Origin: Bradyrhizobium jicamae
Lineage (GTDB): Bacteria > Pseudomonadota > Alphaproteobacteria > Rhizobiales > Xanthobacteraceae
DNA length: 64,000 bases
Reading direction: 5' to 3'
NCBI RefSeq assembly: GCF_018130215.1
Contig: NZ_JAFCKQ010000028.1
Coordinates: 1-64,000, forward strand
In this document: in pieces, positions 17,151 to 26,062 of the stretch
Layout: every line of letters starts with the position of its first letter
Numbering within the stretch: the first letter of the stretch is position 1
The notes under the pieces: generated by a model
What the model was told of the DNA's origin: nothing
The model's database searches: none
The model's input: only the letters and a program-made list of their open reading frames with translations
Position numbers and translations under genes: made by a program

Positions 17151-17972
17151 TCAGGCTTCGACGTGAGCGACCACGAATTCACGCACGAGGCCGGCGAACG
17201 CCTCCGGCATCTGGTCGGGAAGCGGCACCATGCCTCCTGACAGCTCGCGCAGGACACTGCCGCCGATCGCTCCAGCGACTTTGGGAGCCGCAGGATGAGC
17301 GTGCGGATCGCATGTCGGAGCAATGACCAGAGTTGGGCAGCGGATGTGTCCGAGACGGTCCTCCATCCGATAGCGGTTTACCACCCGATGGCCTTCCGCG
17401 GCCATCTCGCCGGCGCGCAAGGCATCGATCATGAAGCGTCGCAGCAGATCAGGATTCTCGGCAGGATAGAACGGCTGGCGGCGCGCCCACAGCTCGGCGA
17501 GATGCGCGCCGTCGGCGCGCGTTTCGACATCGTCGATCACCCGCATCCCCTCGTGCTTGGCGCGCCGCGCCGCATCGACGAAGGGACAGGCCGACAGCAC
17601 CAGCGCGCCGACACGTGCGGGCGCGGAAGCCGCGATTTCCACCGCGATCGCGGCTCCAGTGTGATGGCCGACGATCGCGGCGCGAGGTGCATCCAGCGCG
17701 TCGAGCAGCGCGAGCGCGGCCTGCGCCCACAATTCGATCGAGGGTTCGCCGGCCGGCCGGTCGGAATCCCCGAAGCCGAGGGTGTCCATCGCGATCGCGC
17801 GGAAATCGCGGCCGAGCAGCGGCAGCACATCGCGATACTCGTCCCACGAGCGCGGCGTCTGGTGCAGCAGCAGCACCGGAAAGCCTGCTCCGGCCATGGC
17901 CACGTGAATGCGACCATGCTGCGTTGCCACGAAGCGGCGCTCGAGGCTCAGGCCGGCTCTGCTCGTGGTCAT
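17151..17972 (-). CDS. Alpha/beta-hydrolase-fold protein with altered triad
   Basis: A 273-residue protein of the alpha/beta-hydrolase fold: FPVLLLHQTPRSW (oxyanion region), AMDTLGFGDSDRP, and the nucleophile elbow. The elbow reads GHHTG instead of GxSxG, so the usual serine is replaced by His, and the C-terminal catalytic-His segment reads GGMVPLPDQ with Met where His is common. The start at 17972 is preceded by GGGAGTGG; an ATG at 18014 is the alternative. It is divergent from the liv operon. It may be a non-hydrolytic or cofactor-free enzyme, or a hydrolase with an unusual triad. Confidence 0.75.
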   Translation of the reverse strand: MTTSRAGLSLERRFVATQHGRIHVAMAGAGFPVLLLHQTPRSWDEYRDVLPLLGRDFRAIAMDTLGFGDSDRPAGEPSIELWAQAALALLDALDAPRAAIVGHHTGAAIAVEIAASAPARVGALVLSACPFVDAARRAKHEGMRVIDDVETRADGAHLAELWARRQPFYPAENPDLLRRFMIDALRAGEMAAEGHRVVNRYRMEDRLGHIRCPTLVIAPTCDPHAHPAAPKVAGAIGGSVLRELSGGMVPLPDQMPEAFAGLVREFVVAHVEA

Positions 17973-18054
17973 TTTCACCACTCCCATCGATCCCGTCTCT
18001 GTACACACTGACATCTCGCTCAGCTAGCGGCTGTTTTCAACCAAGGGGAACGCA

Positions 18055-19215
18055 ATGCGCAAGATCTTGAGTTTGACTGCACTCGTGGCAGGACTCTCTG
18101 CAGGCCTCGTCACGGCCTCGACCGCGCGCGCCGACATCGTCGTCGGATTCGTGACGTCGCTCAGTGGACCCGGCGCGTCGATCGGCATCCCCTATGGACG
18201 CGGCATCCAGGCCGCGCTGGAATACAAGGGCGAGGTCAACGGCGAGAAGATCCGGCTGATCCAGCTCGACGACGGCTCGGATCCCTCCGCCGCGACCCGC
18301 GCCGCACGCAAGCTGATCGAGGAAGAAAAGGTCGATCTGTTGATCGGCACGGCCACTGCGCCCTCGACCATCGCCATGATGGCGGTCGCGACCGAGCTGA
18401 AGGTCCCGATGATCGCCGTCTCCCCGGTCACCGGACAGCCGAATCCCGAGGATCAATGGGGCATCTCCGTTCCGCAGCCCGCCTCGCTGCTGGTCAAGGT
18501 CGTCGCCGACCGCATGAAGCGCGATGGTGTCAAGAACGTCGGCTATATCGGCTTCTCCGACGCATGGGGCGATCTCGTCTACAACGGCGCCAAGGCGGCA
18601 GAAGCCGGCGAAGGCATCAAGGTGCTGACCAACGAACGCTACGCGCGCGTCGACACCTCGGTCACGGGCCAGATCCTCAAGGTGCTGGCGACACGTCCCG
18701 ATGCGGTGCTGATCGGTGGCTCCGGCACGCAGGGCGCGCTGCCGCTGCTTGCGCTCGCCGACCGCGGCTTCAAGGGCAAGACCTACGGCACGGTCGCGCT
18801 GGTCAATCCCGATTTCGTGCGCGTCGGCGGCAAGGCTGCCGAGGGGATTCAGGTCTCGGCCGGTCCGGTGATCGTTGCCGAACAGCTTCCGGACAGTCAT
18901 TTCGCCAAGAAGCTCGCGCTCGAGTTCCGCGCGGCCTACCAGAAGGCCAACAACATGCCGACGACGGACGGCTTCTCGGCCTATTCCTTCGACGGCTGGA
19001 AGATCTTCACGACAGCCGCGGAGCGCGCGCTGAAGACCGCGAAGCCCGGCACCGCCGAGTTCCACAAGGCCCTGCGCGACGAGATCCTCAACACCAGGGA
19101 ACTCGCCGGCGTGCATGCGATCTACAACTTCAAGGCCGGCGCCTATCACGGCGTTGACGAGCGCGCGCTGGTGATCGTCCGCCTGGTCAACGGCGCCTGG
19201 ACCTACGAGCCCTGA
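18055..19215 (+). CDS. livJ: Branched-chain amino-acid-type ABC substrate-binding protein
   Basis: A 386-residue periplasmic binding protein of the LivJ/Leu-Ile-Val family. The signal peptide is about residues 1-24 (ending STARA) and the mature start is DIVVGFVTSLSGPGAS. It is a close paralogue of the frameshifted gene at 11431-12589 (shared VRVIQLDDGSDP-like and YIGFSDAWGD segments). The start follows AAGGGGAACGCA. First gene of a complete Liv importer; the permease gene follows after 45 bp. In aromatic-catabolic islands such binding proteins often bring in aromatic acids rather than amino acids. Confidence 0.88.
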   Translation: MRKILSLTALVAGLSAGLVTASTARADIVVGFVTSLSGPGASIGIPYGRGIQAALEYKGEVNGEKIRLIQLDDGSDPSAATRAARKLIEEEKVDLLIGTATAPSTIAMMAVATELKVPMIAVSPVTGQPNPEDQWGISVPQPASLLVKVVADRMKRDGVKNVGYIGFSDAWGDLVYNGAKAAEAGEGIKVLTNERYARVDTSVTGQILKVLATRPDAVLIGGSGTQGALPLLALADRGFKGKTYGTVALVNPDFVRVGGKAAEGIQVSAGPVIVAEQLPDSHFAKKLALEFRAAYQKANNMPTTDGFSAYSFDGWKIFTTAAERALKTAKPGTAEFHKALRDEILNTRELAGVHAIYNFKAGAYHGVDERALVIVRLVNGAWTYEP

Positions 19216-19260
19216 GCAGAGGGCCAACGGCAAAGGACGGCGCAAAGGACGACCCAAGGC

Positions 19261-20304
19261 ATGACGGCAGACATCGCAGCGATCCTTGCAATCGATGGAA
19301 TAGCGACCGGGGCAGTCTATGCCCTGGTGGCGATCGGCACCGTGCTGATCTTCACCGTGACGCGGGTGATCTTCATTCCGTTCGGCGACATTGCGGCGTT
19401 CACTGCACTCACGCTGGCGGCGCTCGACGCCAGGCAGCTTCCCGGTACGGTGGGGCTCGTTGTCGTGCTGGCCTGCATGGCCTGCGTGATGGAGCTGGCG
19501 TCGCTCGCGCGCGCCGGCGAGCTTCGCGCGGCGCCGAAGGCCGTGCTCGGCTATCTCGTGCTTCCCCTGCTCGCGGTCGGGATCGTCTGGCTTGTGATGC
19601 GTATCAGCCCGCCGATGCCGATCAGGATCGTGCTCGCGCTGCTGCTCATCCTGCCGATCGCACCGCTGCTCGACCGGATCGTGTTTCGCCCGATCGCAGA
19701 TGCCTCGGTTCTGCTGCTGCTGACGGTTTCGGTCGCGCTCCATTTCGCGCTGGTCGGGCTCGGATTGCTGTTCTTCGGTCCTGAAGGCGTCAGGACCGAG
19801 CCGTTGACATCGCTCGCGCTCGACATCGGCGACGTGCACGTTCCCGGACAGACGGTGCTGATCCTGACCGCGGCGCTGGTGTTCAGCGGCCTGCTGTTCC
19901 TGTTCTTCGATTTCACCCTGCTCGGCAAGGCGCTGCGCGCCACGGCCCTCAACCGGACCGGCGCCAGGCTGATGGGCATCAGGCCGGCACGCGCCGGGAC
20001 GATCGCCTATCTGCTGGGATCGCTGATGGCCGGTGTCTCCGGCATCCTGATCGCTCCGGTCAACACGATCTTCTACGATTCCGGATTCCTGCTCGGGTTG
20101 AAGGCGTTTGTCGGCGCCATCATCGGCGGCATGATCAGCTACCCCGGGGCCGCGCTCGGAGCGTTCGGCGTCGGCATCCTCGAAAGCTTCGCCTCGTTCC
20201 AGAGCAGCACCCTGAAGGACGTCATCGTCTTCTCGCTGCTGATCCCCGTCCTGCTCTGGCGATCGCTCGCCTCGCAGCATTCCGAAGAGGAAGTCGAGGA
20301 ATGA
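19261..20304 (+). CDS. livH: Branched-chain amino-acid-type ABC permease
   Basis: A 347-residue LivH-family inner-membrane permease with about eight to ten hydrophobic segments. It starts with GIATGAVYALVAIGTVLIFTV and includes TALNRTGARLMGI and the C-terminal FVGAIIGGMISYPGAALGA motif typical of LivH. Its stop overlaps the next start by four bases (ATGA). Works with the fused LivM-LivG protein and LivF. Confidence 0.9.
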   Translation: MTADIAAILAIDGIATGAVYALVAIGTVLIFTVTRVIFIPFGDIAAFTALTLAALDARQLPGTVGLVVVLACMACVMELASLARAGELRAAPKAVLGYLVLPLLAVGIVWLVMRISPPMPIRIVLALLLILPIAPLLDRIVFRPIADASVLLLLTVSVALHFALVGLGLLFFGPEGVRTEPLTSLALDIGDVHVPGQTVLILTAALVFSGLLFLFFDFTLLGKALRATALNRTGARLMGIRPARAGTIAYLLGSLMAGVSGILIAPVNTIFYDSGFLLGLKAFVGAIIGGMISYPGAALGAFGVGILESFASFQSSTLKDVIVFSLLIPVLLWRSLASQHSEEEVEE

Positions 20305-22070
20305 CCCTGGCGCAGATCCGCCTCATCGTTGCAGCCGTGGTCGCCTGCATCATCGCAGCGCCGCTTGTCCTCAATCCCTTCAGCATCACCTTGCTGAACT
20401 ACATCGGCATCTACGCGCTCGCCGCCATCGGGCTTGCGCTATTGACCGGGGTCGGCGGCATCGTGTCGTTCGGCCAGGCGGCCTTCGTCGGCATCGCGGC
20501 CTATTCCACGGCGTGGGTGACGGCGCTGAACGGTTATTCGCCCTGGCTCGGCCTTGCACTGGCGGTCGTCCTGACCTGCAGCGTCGCAGCGATCCTGGGT
20601 CTCGTGACGCTGCGCCTGCAGGGACATTTCCTGTCGCTGAGCACGGTCGCGTGGGGATTGGCGATCGCGTTCCTGTTCGGCAACATCGAGGGGCTCGGCG
20701 AACATAACGGCATCTCCGGCATTCCCCCGATCTCGATCGGCCCGGTCGCACTGGTCGAAAGCTGGCAGATCTATTTCCTGATCTGGGCCATCGTCGGTGC
20801 CGTCCTGCTGCTCTGCTACAACCTGCTGGATTCCCGCATCGGTCGCGCCATGCGCGCGCTCCGCGGCGGCAACACGCTGGTCGAAAGCCTCGGAATCAGC
20901 GCATTCCGGATCCGCCTCGTGACGTTCGTGATCGCCGCATTCCTCGGCGCGCTGTCCGGCTGGCTCTATGCTCATCTCGGCCGCTTCGTCAGTCCCGGGC
21001 CGTTCGATGCCAGCATGGGAATCGAGTACCTGATGATGGCCATGGTCGGCGGGTCCGGCAGCATCCTGGGCGGCGTGGTCGGCGCCGCCATCGTGACGCT
21101 GCTGAAGAACTCCGTGCAGGACTACCTGCCGCTGATCGCCAAGGGCGCCTCGGGCCAGCTCGAGATCGTGGCCTTCTCGGCGCTGTTCATCCTGTTCCTG
21201 CAACGGGCACGGCAAGGCATCGTGCCATTCTTCTCGGGCTTCCTGCCGGGCCTGAAAATGTCCCGCCCGCAAACCGCCGCGCCGCTGCCACGCCGCGAGC
21301 AGCCGGCACCCGGCACCCTGCTCCTCAAGGTCAGCGGTGCCCAACGACGATTTGGCGGCCTGGTCGCTGTCAACAATGTCAGCTTCGAGGTGCGCTCCGG
21401 CGAGATCCTCGGTCTGATCGGGCCGAACGGCGCCGGCAAGACCACGATGTTCAACCTGCTCACCGGCGCGCTCCGCACCAATAGCGGCGAGATCAAGTTC
21501 GCTGACCGGTCGATCACCCATGATCCCCAGTTCCGCATTGCCCGCTCCGGAATCTCCCGCACCTTCCAGCACGTCAAGCTGCGTCCGCACATGACGCTGC
21601 TCGACAACGTTCTGCTCGGCACCTATTCGCGGACCACGACCGGCTTGCTCGCCGGCGCCCTGCGGCTCAATCATGCCGAAGAAGCCAGTGCTCGCTATGA
21701 AGCGCTGCGCCAGCTCGAACGGGTCGGCCTCGCCGACAAGCCGTTCGAACTCGCCGGCAATTTGCCGCTCGGCAATCAGCGTGTGCTCGAGATCGCCCGC
21801 GCGCTCGCCGCCGACCCGACCCTGCTCGTACTCGACGAGCCCGCCGCCGGCCTGCGCCGTCAGGAGAAGCAGAAGCTCGCCGAGCTGCTGCGCTCGCTGC
21901 GCGCCGACCATTTGACGATCCTGCTCGTCGAGCACGACATGGAGTTCGTGATGTCACTGGTCGACCGCATCGTGGTGCTCGATTTCGGCTCTAAGCTCTG
22001 CGAGGGCGGACCGGCGGCGATCCGCAGCGACGCCCGGGTTCAGGAAGCCTATCTCGGAGGCGTCGCATGA
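20301..22070 (+). CDS. livMG: Fused Liv permease (LivM) and ATPase (LivG)
   Basis: A 589-residue fusion. Residues about 1-310 are a LivM-type permease: ALAAIGLALLTGVGGIVSFGQAAFVG and MAMVGGSGSILGGVVGA are family hallmarks. Residues about 335-589 are a LivG-type ATPase: Walker A GPNGAGKTT, a Q-loop region SRTFQHVKL, the signature LPLGNQRVLE, Walker B LLVLDEPAAGL and switch His LLVEHDMEFV. The fusion fixes one permease-ATPase pair. It overlaps both neighbours by four bases. Confidence 0.92.
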   Translation: MTLAQIRLIVAAVVACIIAAPLVLNPFSITLLNYIGIYALAAIGLALLTGVGGIVSFGQAAFVGIAAYSTAWVTALNGYSPWLGLALAVVLTCSVAAILGLVTLRLQGHFLSLSTVAWGLAIAFLFGNIEGLGEHNGISGIPPISIGPVALVESWQIYFLIWAIVGAVLLLCYNLLDSRIGRAMRALRGGNTLVESLGISAFRIRLVTFVIAAFLGALSGWLYAHLGRFVSPGPFDASMGIEYLMMAMVGGSGSILGGVVGAAIVTLLKNSVQDYLPLIAKGASGQLEIVAFSALFILFLQRARQGIVPFFSGFLPGLKMSRPQTAAPLPRREQPAPGTLLLKVSGAQRRFGGLVAVNNVSFEVRSGEILGLIGPNGAGKTTMFNLLTGALRTNSGEIKFADRSITHDPQFRIARSGISRTFQHVKLRPHMTLLDNVLLGTYSRTTTGLLAGALRLNHAEEASARYEALRQLERVGLADKPFELAGNLPLGNQRVLEIARALAADPTLLVLDEPAAGLRRQEKQKLAELLRSLRADHLTILLVEHDMEFVMSLVDRIVVLDFGSKLCEGGPAAIRSDARVQEAYLGGVA

Positions 22071-22780
22071 CCGGGATGCTCTCGATCGAGAATGTGTCCG
22101 TCAGCTACGGCAAGGTGGAGGCGGTGCGGAACGTCTCGCTGTCCGTCGAGGAAGGACAGATCGTCACCGTGATCGGCCCGAACGGCGCCGGCAAGACGAC
22201 GCTGCTGATGGCGGCGATCGGTCTGCTGCGCTCGACCGGGCGGATGCTTTTCCGGGGCGCCGATCTTGCGAAGGTCGACGTCGAGGGCCGCGTCGAGCGC
22301 GGCCTCTGTCTGGTGCCCGAGAAGCGCGAGCTGTTTTCCGACATGTCAGTCGCCGACAATCTGTTGCTCGGCACCTACAGCCTGCGCGATCGCTCGACGA
22401 CACGAAAGAGTCTCGACGACGTGTTCGACCGCTTCCCGCGACTGAAGGAGCGCAGCAAGCAGGCCGCCGGCACGTTGTCGGGCGGCGAGCGGCAAATGCT
22501 GGCGCTCGGCCGCGCGCTGATGGCGAAGCCGAAGCTGCTCGTGCTCGATGAGCCCAGCCTCGGCCTGGCGCCGCTGATCGTCCGCGAGATCTTCCGCACC
22601 ATCGCCTCGCTGCGCAGTCTCGGCGTATCGGTCCTGATCGTCGAGCAGAACGCCCGCGCCGCGCTGGAGACCGCCGATTACGGCTATGTGCTTGAAACCG
22701 GCGAGGTCATCCAGTCGGGGCCGGCGGACACCTTGATCCACGATCCGAAGTTGATCGCGGCCTACCTCGGCGGACATTAG
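22067..22780 (+). CDS. livF: Branched-chain amino-acid-type ABC ATPase
   Basis: A 237-residue LivF ATPase with Walker A GPNGAGKTTL, signature LSGGERQMLALGRAL, Walker B LLVLDEPSLGLAP and switch LIVEQNARAAL. It ends the liv operon and overlaps the fused gene by four bases. A normal-length, intact member of the family. Confidence 0.93.
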   Translation: MTGMLSIENVSVSYGKVEAVRNVSLSVEEGQIVTVIGPNGAGKTTLLMAAIGLLRSTGRMLFRGADLAKVDVEGRVERGLCLVPEKRELFSDMSVADNLLLGTYSLRDRSTTRKSLDDVFDRFPRLKERSKQAAGTLSGGERQMLALGRALMAKPKLLVLDEPSLGLAPLIVREIFRTIASLRSLGVSVLIVEQNARAALETADYGYVLETGEVIQSGPADTLIHDPKLIAAYLGGH

Positions 22781-22837
22781 AGACCAGTTGCGGGACTTAG
22801 AACCGCACCTCGCAGGGCATCAGAGGCAGGTCCATTC

Positions 22838-22924
22838 CTAGTGATGCCAGAACAGCGCAATAAGCAAAATGACGGGCAGCGGCACACCAAGCAACCAAAG
22901 GATGGCACCCTTTCCGAAATCCAT
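22838..22924 (-). CDS. 28-residue small membrane protein
   Basis: A very short gene: Met-Asp-Phe-Gly-Lys followed by one hydrophobic helix (AILWLLGVPLPVILLIALFW) and His-His. A near-perfect Shine-Dalgarno, AGGAGG (22930-22935 on this strand), sits five bases before the ATG. Similar MDFGKG-type mini membrane proteins occur, as I recall, in Bradyrhizobium. It is convergent with livF and divergent from the small secreted protein at 23104. Function unknown; probably a single-pass inner-membrane protein. Confidence 0.75.
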   Translation of the reverse strand: MDFGKGAILWLLGVPLPVILLIALFWHH

Positions 22925-23103
22925 AATTTCCTCCTGAGTTGTTCGCCGATAACTCACAGGCCCAAACCCAGTTCCAGAAAAACCTTCTTCAACGTCAGCA
23001 TCGTTAATGTCACCAAAGCGGTCGATTGGGAAAAAGCCAAATTGGAACCTCGCCCTTTCTGTGACGTTTGGAAAGCACTGGAACCACAGAGGAGGAATCG
23101 CTT

Positions 23104-23367
23104 ATGAAACTTCTGTCACTGGCTGGTGCACTGGCGTTTGCAGGCTTCGCTATCGCGACACCGATCTCCGTTGGCCCCGCGTCGGCTCAGGTTGCCGTTG
23201 AAACTCCACTGGGCGGCGTCGTAGTTGGTCCGCACCACCGCTATTACCGAGATTATGATCGGCCCGCTTATCGCGCCTACGACTATGATCGCGGATATCG
23301 CGGATGCCGCACCGTTACGATCGAGCGCGACGACGGTTCGGTCCGCAGGGTCCGCCGTTGCGACTAG
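23104..23367 (+). CDS. Small secreted Tyr/Arg-rich protein
   Basis: An 87-residue protein with a clear signal peptide (about 1-28, ending ASAQ), then a Tyr-, Arg- and Asp-rich segment (HHRYYRDYDRPAYRAYDYD) and a C-terminal GCRTVTIERDDGSVRRVRRC with two cysteines that could form a disulfide. The start at 23104 follows GAGGAGG. Such small proteins are common in rhizobia; no function is known. A strong terminator follows. Confidence 0.8.
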   Translation: MKLLSLAGALAFAGFAIATPISVGPASAQVAVETPLGGVVVGPHHRYYRDYDRPAYRAYDYDRGYRGCRTVTIERDDGSVRRVRRCD

Positions 23368-23392
23368 CGTTATCGGACGGATTTCACCGGTC

Positions 23393-23420
23393 AGGGCCGC
23401 TTCAGCTAGCGGCCCTTTTT
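23393..23420 (+). terminator. Rho-independent terminator
   Basis: AGGGCCGC (23393-23400), loop TTCAGCTA, GCGGCCCT (23409-23416), followed by TTTTT. A perfect 8-bp GC-rich stem with a T-tract, between the secreted-protein gene and the convergent sensor-kinase gene. Confidence 0.85.
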
Positions 23421-23457
23421 CCGTGTTTCGCAAATCGCATCGACTGCAAATGAAGGA

Positions 23458-24966
23458 CTAGACCCCAAGGCGATCCAAAGGAACCGTCACCCTTAGCTTG
23501 AGGCCGTTCCGCTGCCAGTCGTACTCGATCTTGCCACCAAGTTGATCCGTGATACTGCGCTGCGTAAGTATGCTGCCGAATCCTTCAGCTTGCGGCGGGG
23601 CGACAATCTGAGGGCCACCGGTCTCCTCCCACTCAAGATGGAAGTCGCCATCCCTCGCCTCCCATTTGATGCGGATCGCACCGTTCGGCTCCGACAATGC
23701 ACCATACTTTGTCGCATTCGTCGCGCTCTCATGCAGCGCAAGGGCAAGGCTGGTCACGGCCCTCGCACCCACCGTTACATCAGGCCCGCCCATGACGATG
23801 CGAGAGGTGCCATCGTCATGAGGCATCAGCACCGTTCGCACAAGTGCATCCATCGTCGTCCGCTCGCTTTCGTGTTCCGTACCCATGATCCCCGGACGGA
23901 TAAGATCCTTGGCCCGCATCAGTGCGTCGAGCCGCCCCCGAAGAGATTGAGCCATCTCCTTTGGCGTTCGCGCCGACCGCGCGCTCAGACTGATGATGCC
24001 ATGGAAGACGGCGAACAGGTTTTTAACCCGGTGGTTTGCCTCCCGAGCGAGCAGCCGTTGACGCTCCTGGGCTTCCTTTTGGTTGGTGATGTCCACCACG
24101 ACGCCGACGAAGTGGGAAGGGTTGCCATTGTCGTCGCGCAGACACTCGCCACGCGTCTCCACCCAGCGTATCGTTCCGTCCTTCTGGAGCAGCCGGTATT
24201 CTTCGATGTACTTCTCTACGCTGGCGAGCGCATGGTTCACGGCCTCGGTAATCCGCTCCACGTCCTCGGGATGAATGCCCGCGAGGTACTCGGCCAAGGG
24301 GGCGCCTTTTTCGCTCTTGGCGGGATCGACCGAGAACATCTCTGCGAAGCGAGCGTCGGAATAGAAGGTGTCCGTTTGCACATGCCAGTCGAAGGTGCCT
24401 ATCATCCCGGAGGCACTCAGGGCTTGGCTAAGCCGCTTTTGGGTCTTCGCCAGTTCTCGCTGAGCTACCACCCGCTCGGTTGTCTCGCTGACGATACAGA
24501 GGACGCCCCCGATCTCTCCCGCCTCGTCGTGAACCGGAGAGTAGGAGATGTCGAAATAAACATCCTCGGGGTAGCCGTGCCGCTCGATGTAGAAGGGGCG
24601 GTCCTTGGCGAACACCGTCTCGCCGGTTTCGAGAACGCGCCGCAGCAAAGGCTCGAGGTCATCCCATAGTTCCGCCCAGTTCTCCCGCGCAGGTCGTCCA
24701 AGCGCCCTCGGATGCTTCTGACCGATGGTGGGTGCGTAGGCGTCGTTGTATAGGGCGATGAACTCCGGCCCCCAAAACAGCACGATCTGCGCCTTGGCAG
24801 GCAGCATGAAGCGGACCACGCTCTTGAGATGCGCAGGCCACTCGGATATCGGCCCCAGGGTGGTCGTGGACCGATCGAACGCACGCATGAGCGCGTCCAC
24901 CCCGCTCCCGCCCGGCGGGAAGCCATCTTCCCATCTGCCGCTTCGGCCCTTCTTGCTCATGGTCAC
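23458..24966 (-). CDS. HWE-family sensor histidine kinase with two PAS-like domains
   Basis: A 502-residue soluble sensor kinase. Residues about 30-170 and 178-298 are PAS-like (second: PAS fold with WVETRGECLRDDNG and VVVDIT). The HWE dimerisation segment carries the phospho-His in NHRVKNLF (His312). The catalytic domain has ALALHESATNATKYGAL and the W-x-E motif LEWEE, then GFGSILTQ as G-box. No transmembrane segment is seen, so it senses a cytoplasmic signal. No response regulator is adjacent. HWE kinases often act in light, oxygen or general-stress signalling in alphaproteobacteria; the ligand is unknown. Confidence 0.88.
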   Translation of the reverse strand: MTMSKKGRSGRWEDGFPPGGSGVDALMRAFDRSTTTLGPISEWPAHLKSVVRFMLPAKAQIVLFWGPEFIALYNDAYAPTIGQKHPRALGRPARENWAELWDDLEPLLRRVLETGETVFAKDRPFYIERHGYPEDVYFDISYSPVHDEAGEIGGVLCIVSETTERVVAQRELAKTQKRLSQALSASGMIGTFDWHVQTDTFYSDARFAEMFSVDPAKSEKGAPLAEYLAGIHPEDVERITEAVNHALASVEKYIEEYRLLQKDGTIRWVETRGECLRDDNGNPSHFVGVVVDITNQKEAQERQRLLAREANHRVKNLFAVFHGIISLSARSARTPKEMAQSLRGRLDALMRAKDLIRPGIMGTEHESERTTMDALVRTVLMPHDDGTSRIVMGGPDVTVGARAVTSLALALHESATNATKYGALSEPNGAIRIKWEARDGDFHLEWEETGGPQIVAPPQAEGFGSILTQRSITDQLGGKIEYDWQRNGLKLRVTVPLDRLGV

Positions 24967-25084
24967 ATAAGCAAACAGAATTTTGTGTCCCGAGACAAGG
25001 CTCCCGGTTGCGGACTACAGTCCTAGCTCAGCTGAGTGAGCCAATGCGCGTGTGCTGGATGGTCGCGGCTGAGTTGAAATTCCT

Positions 25085-26062
25085 TCAGGCGACAGGCTCG
25101 CGCGCAAGGCCCATGGCGCGCAGCGCCGAGGCAAAGGCCGCAAGGCGCCGCTCGCGATAGGCGGCCTGATCGAGGCCTTCATAGTTCATGAAGCCCTGCC
25201 CCGTCTTCATGCCGATGCGGCCGTCGCGCATGTTCGCCGCGATGATGTCGGGCGCCGCGTAGCGGCTGTCGCCGAGCGCCTCGGCCAGGTAACGGCTGGC
25301 GTGATGCAGGATGTCGCCGCCGCCCCAGTCGATGAATTCGAGCAGGCCGAGCACCGCGAAGCGGAAGCCAAAGCCGTAGATGACGGCTTTGTCGATATCC
25401 TCTGCCGACGCGACGCCCTCCTCCACCATGCGCGCCGCCTCGTTCATCGCGAGCGTCTGGATGCGCGGCACGATGAAGCCGGGCCGTGCCGCGCACACCA
25501 CCGGCACCTTGCCGATGCCTTCGAGCAGCGCCTTCATCCGCGCCGTGACATCAGGCGCGGTGAGCTTGCCGGGCGACAGCTCGATCAACGGCACCAGATA
25601 GGCCGGATTGAGCCAGTGCGCGTTGAGGAAGCGGTTGGGATGCTCGATCGAGCCGGAGAGATCGTCGACCAGGATCGTCGACGTGGTCGAGGCGATGATC
25701 GGGCCCTCGCCGGCGAGGCGCGAGGCCTCGGCCAGCGCTGTCCGCTTCAGGTCGAGTATCTCCGGCATACCTTCGAAGACGACGCCGCAGCGCGGCAGCA
25801 CGGCCGCGGCCTCATCCCTCGGCACGATCCTGATCCGGTCGGCGATCGTAGCCACGAGCTCCGGCCGGAGCAGATCGATCCGCGCGAGGATATCAAGCGT
25901 CGATCGGATCTCTGCAGCAGCCTCGGCGGCCAACGCATCGAATGCCGACCGCTCGCGCTGCTTGAAGTCCACGACGACAACCTCGTGGCCGGCGAACGCG
26001 AACACGACAGCGATGCCGCGGCCCATCCGTCCGGCGCCGAGACAACCGATCACCGGTTTCAT
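25085..26062 (-). CDS. 3-hydroxyacyl-CoA dehydrogenase-like protein
   Basis: A 325-residue NAD-dependent dehydrogenase. The N-terminal Rossmann motif is GCLGAGRMGRGIA, followed by VFEGMPEILDLK, STTSTILVDDLS, NRFLNAHWLNPAYLVPLIE and PGFIVPRIQ, typical of 3-hydroxybutyryl-/3-hydroxyacyl-CoA dehydrogenases and lambda-crystallin-like relatives. Start 26062 overlaps the upstream gene stop by four bases. Last gene of the six-gene minus-strand catabolic operon; it could oxidise a 3-hydroxyacyl intermediate. Confidence 0.85.
   Translation of the reverse strand: MKPVIGCLGAGRMGRGIAVVFAFAGHEVVVVDFKQRERSAFDALAAEAAAEIRSTLDILARIDLLRPELVATIADRIRIVPRDEAAAVLPRCGVVFEGMPEILDLKRTALAEASRLAGEGPIIASTTSTILVDDLSGSIEHPNRFLNAHWLNPAYLVPLIELSPGKLTAPDVTARMKALLEGIGKVPVVCAARPGFIVPRIQTLAMNEAARMVEEGVASAEDIDKAVIYGFGFRFAVLGLLEFIDWGGGDILHHASRYLAEALGDSRYAAPDIIAANMRDGRIGMKTGQGFMNYEGLDQAAYRERRLAAFASALRAMGLAREPVA

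Noticed and set aside
18037..20280. 747-codon minus-strand ORF opposite livJ and livH
   Set aside because: Low-complexity Gln/Asp/Arg translation with no domain; livJ and livH on the other strand are clear.
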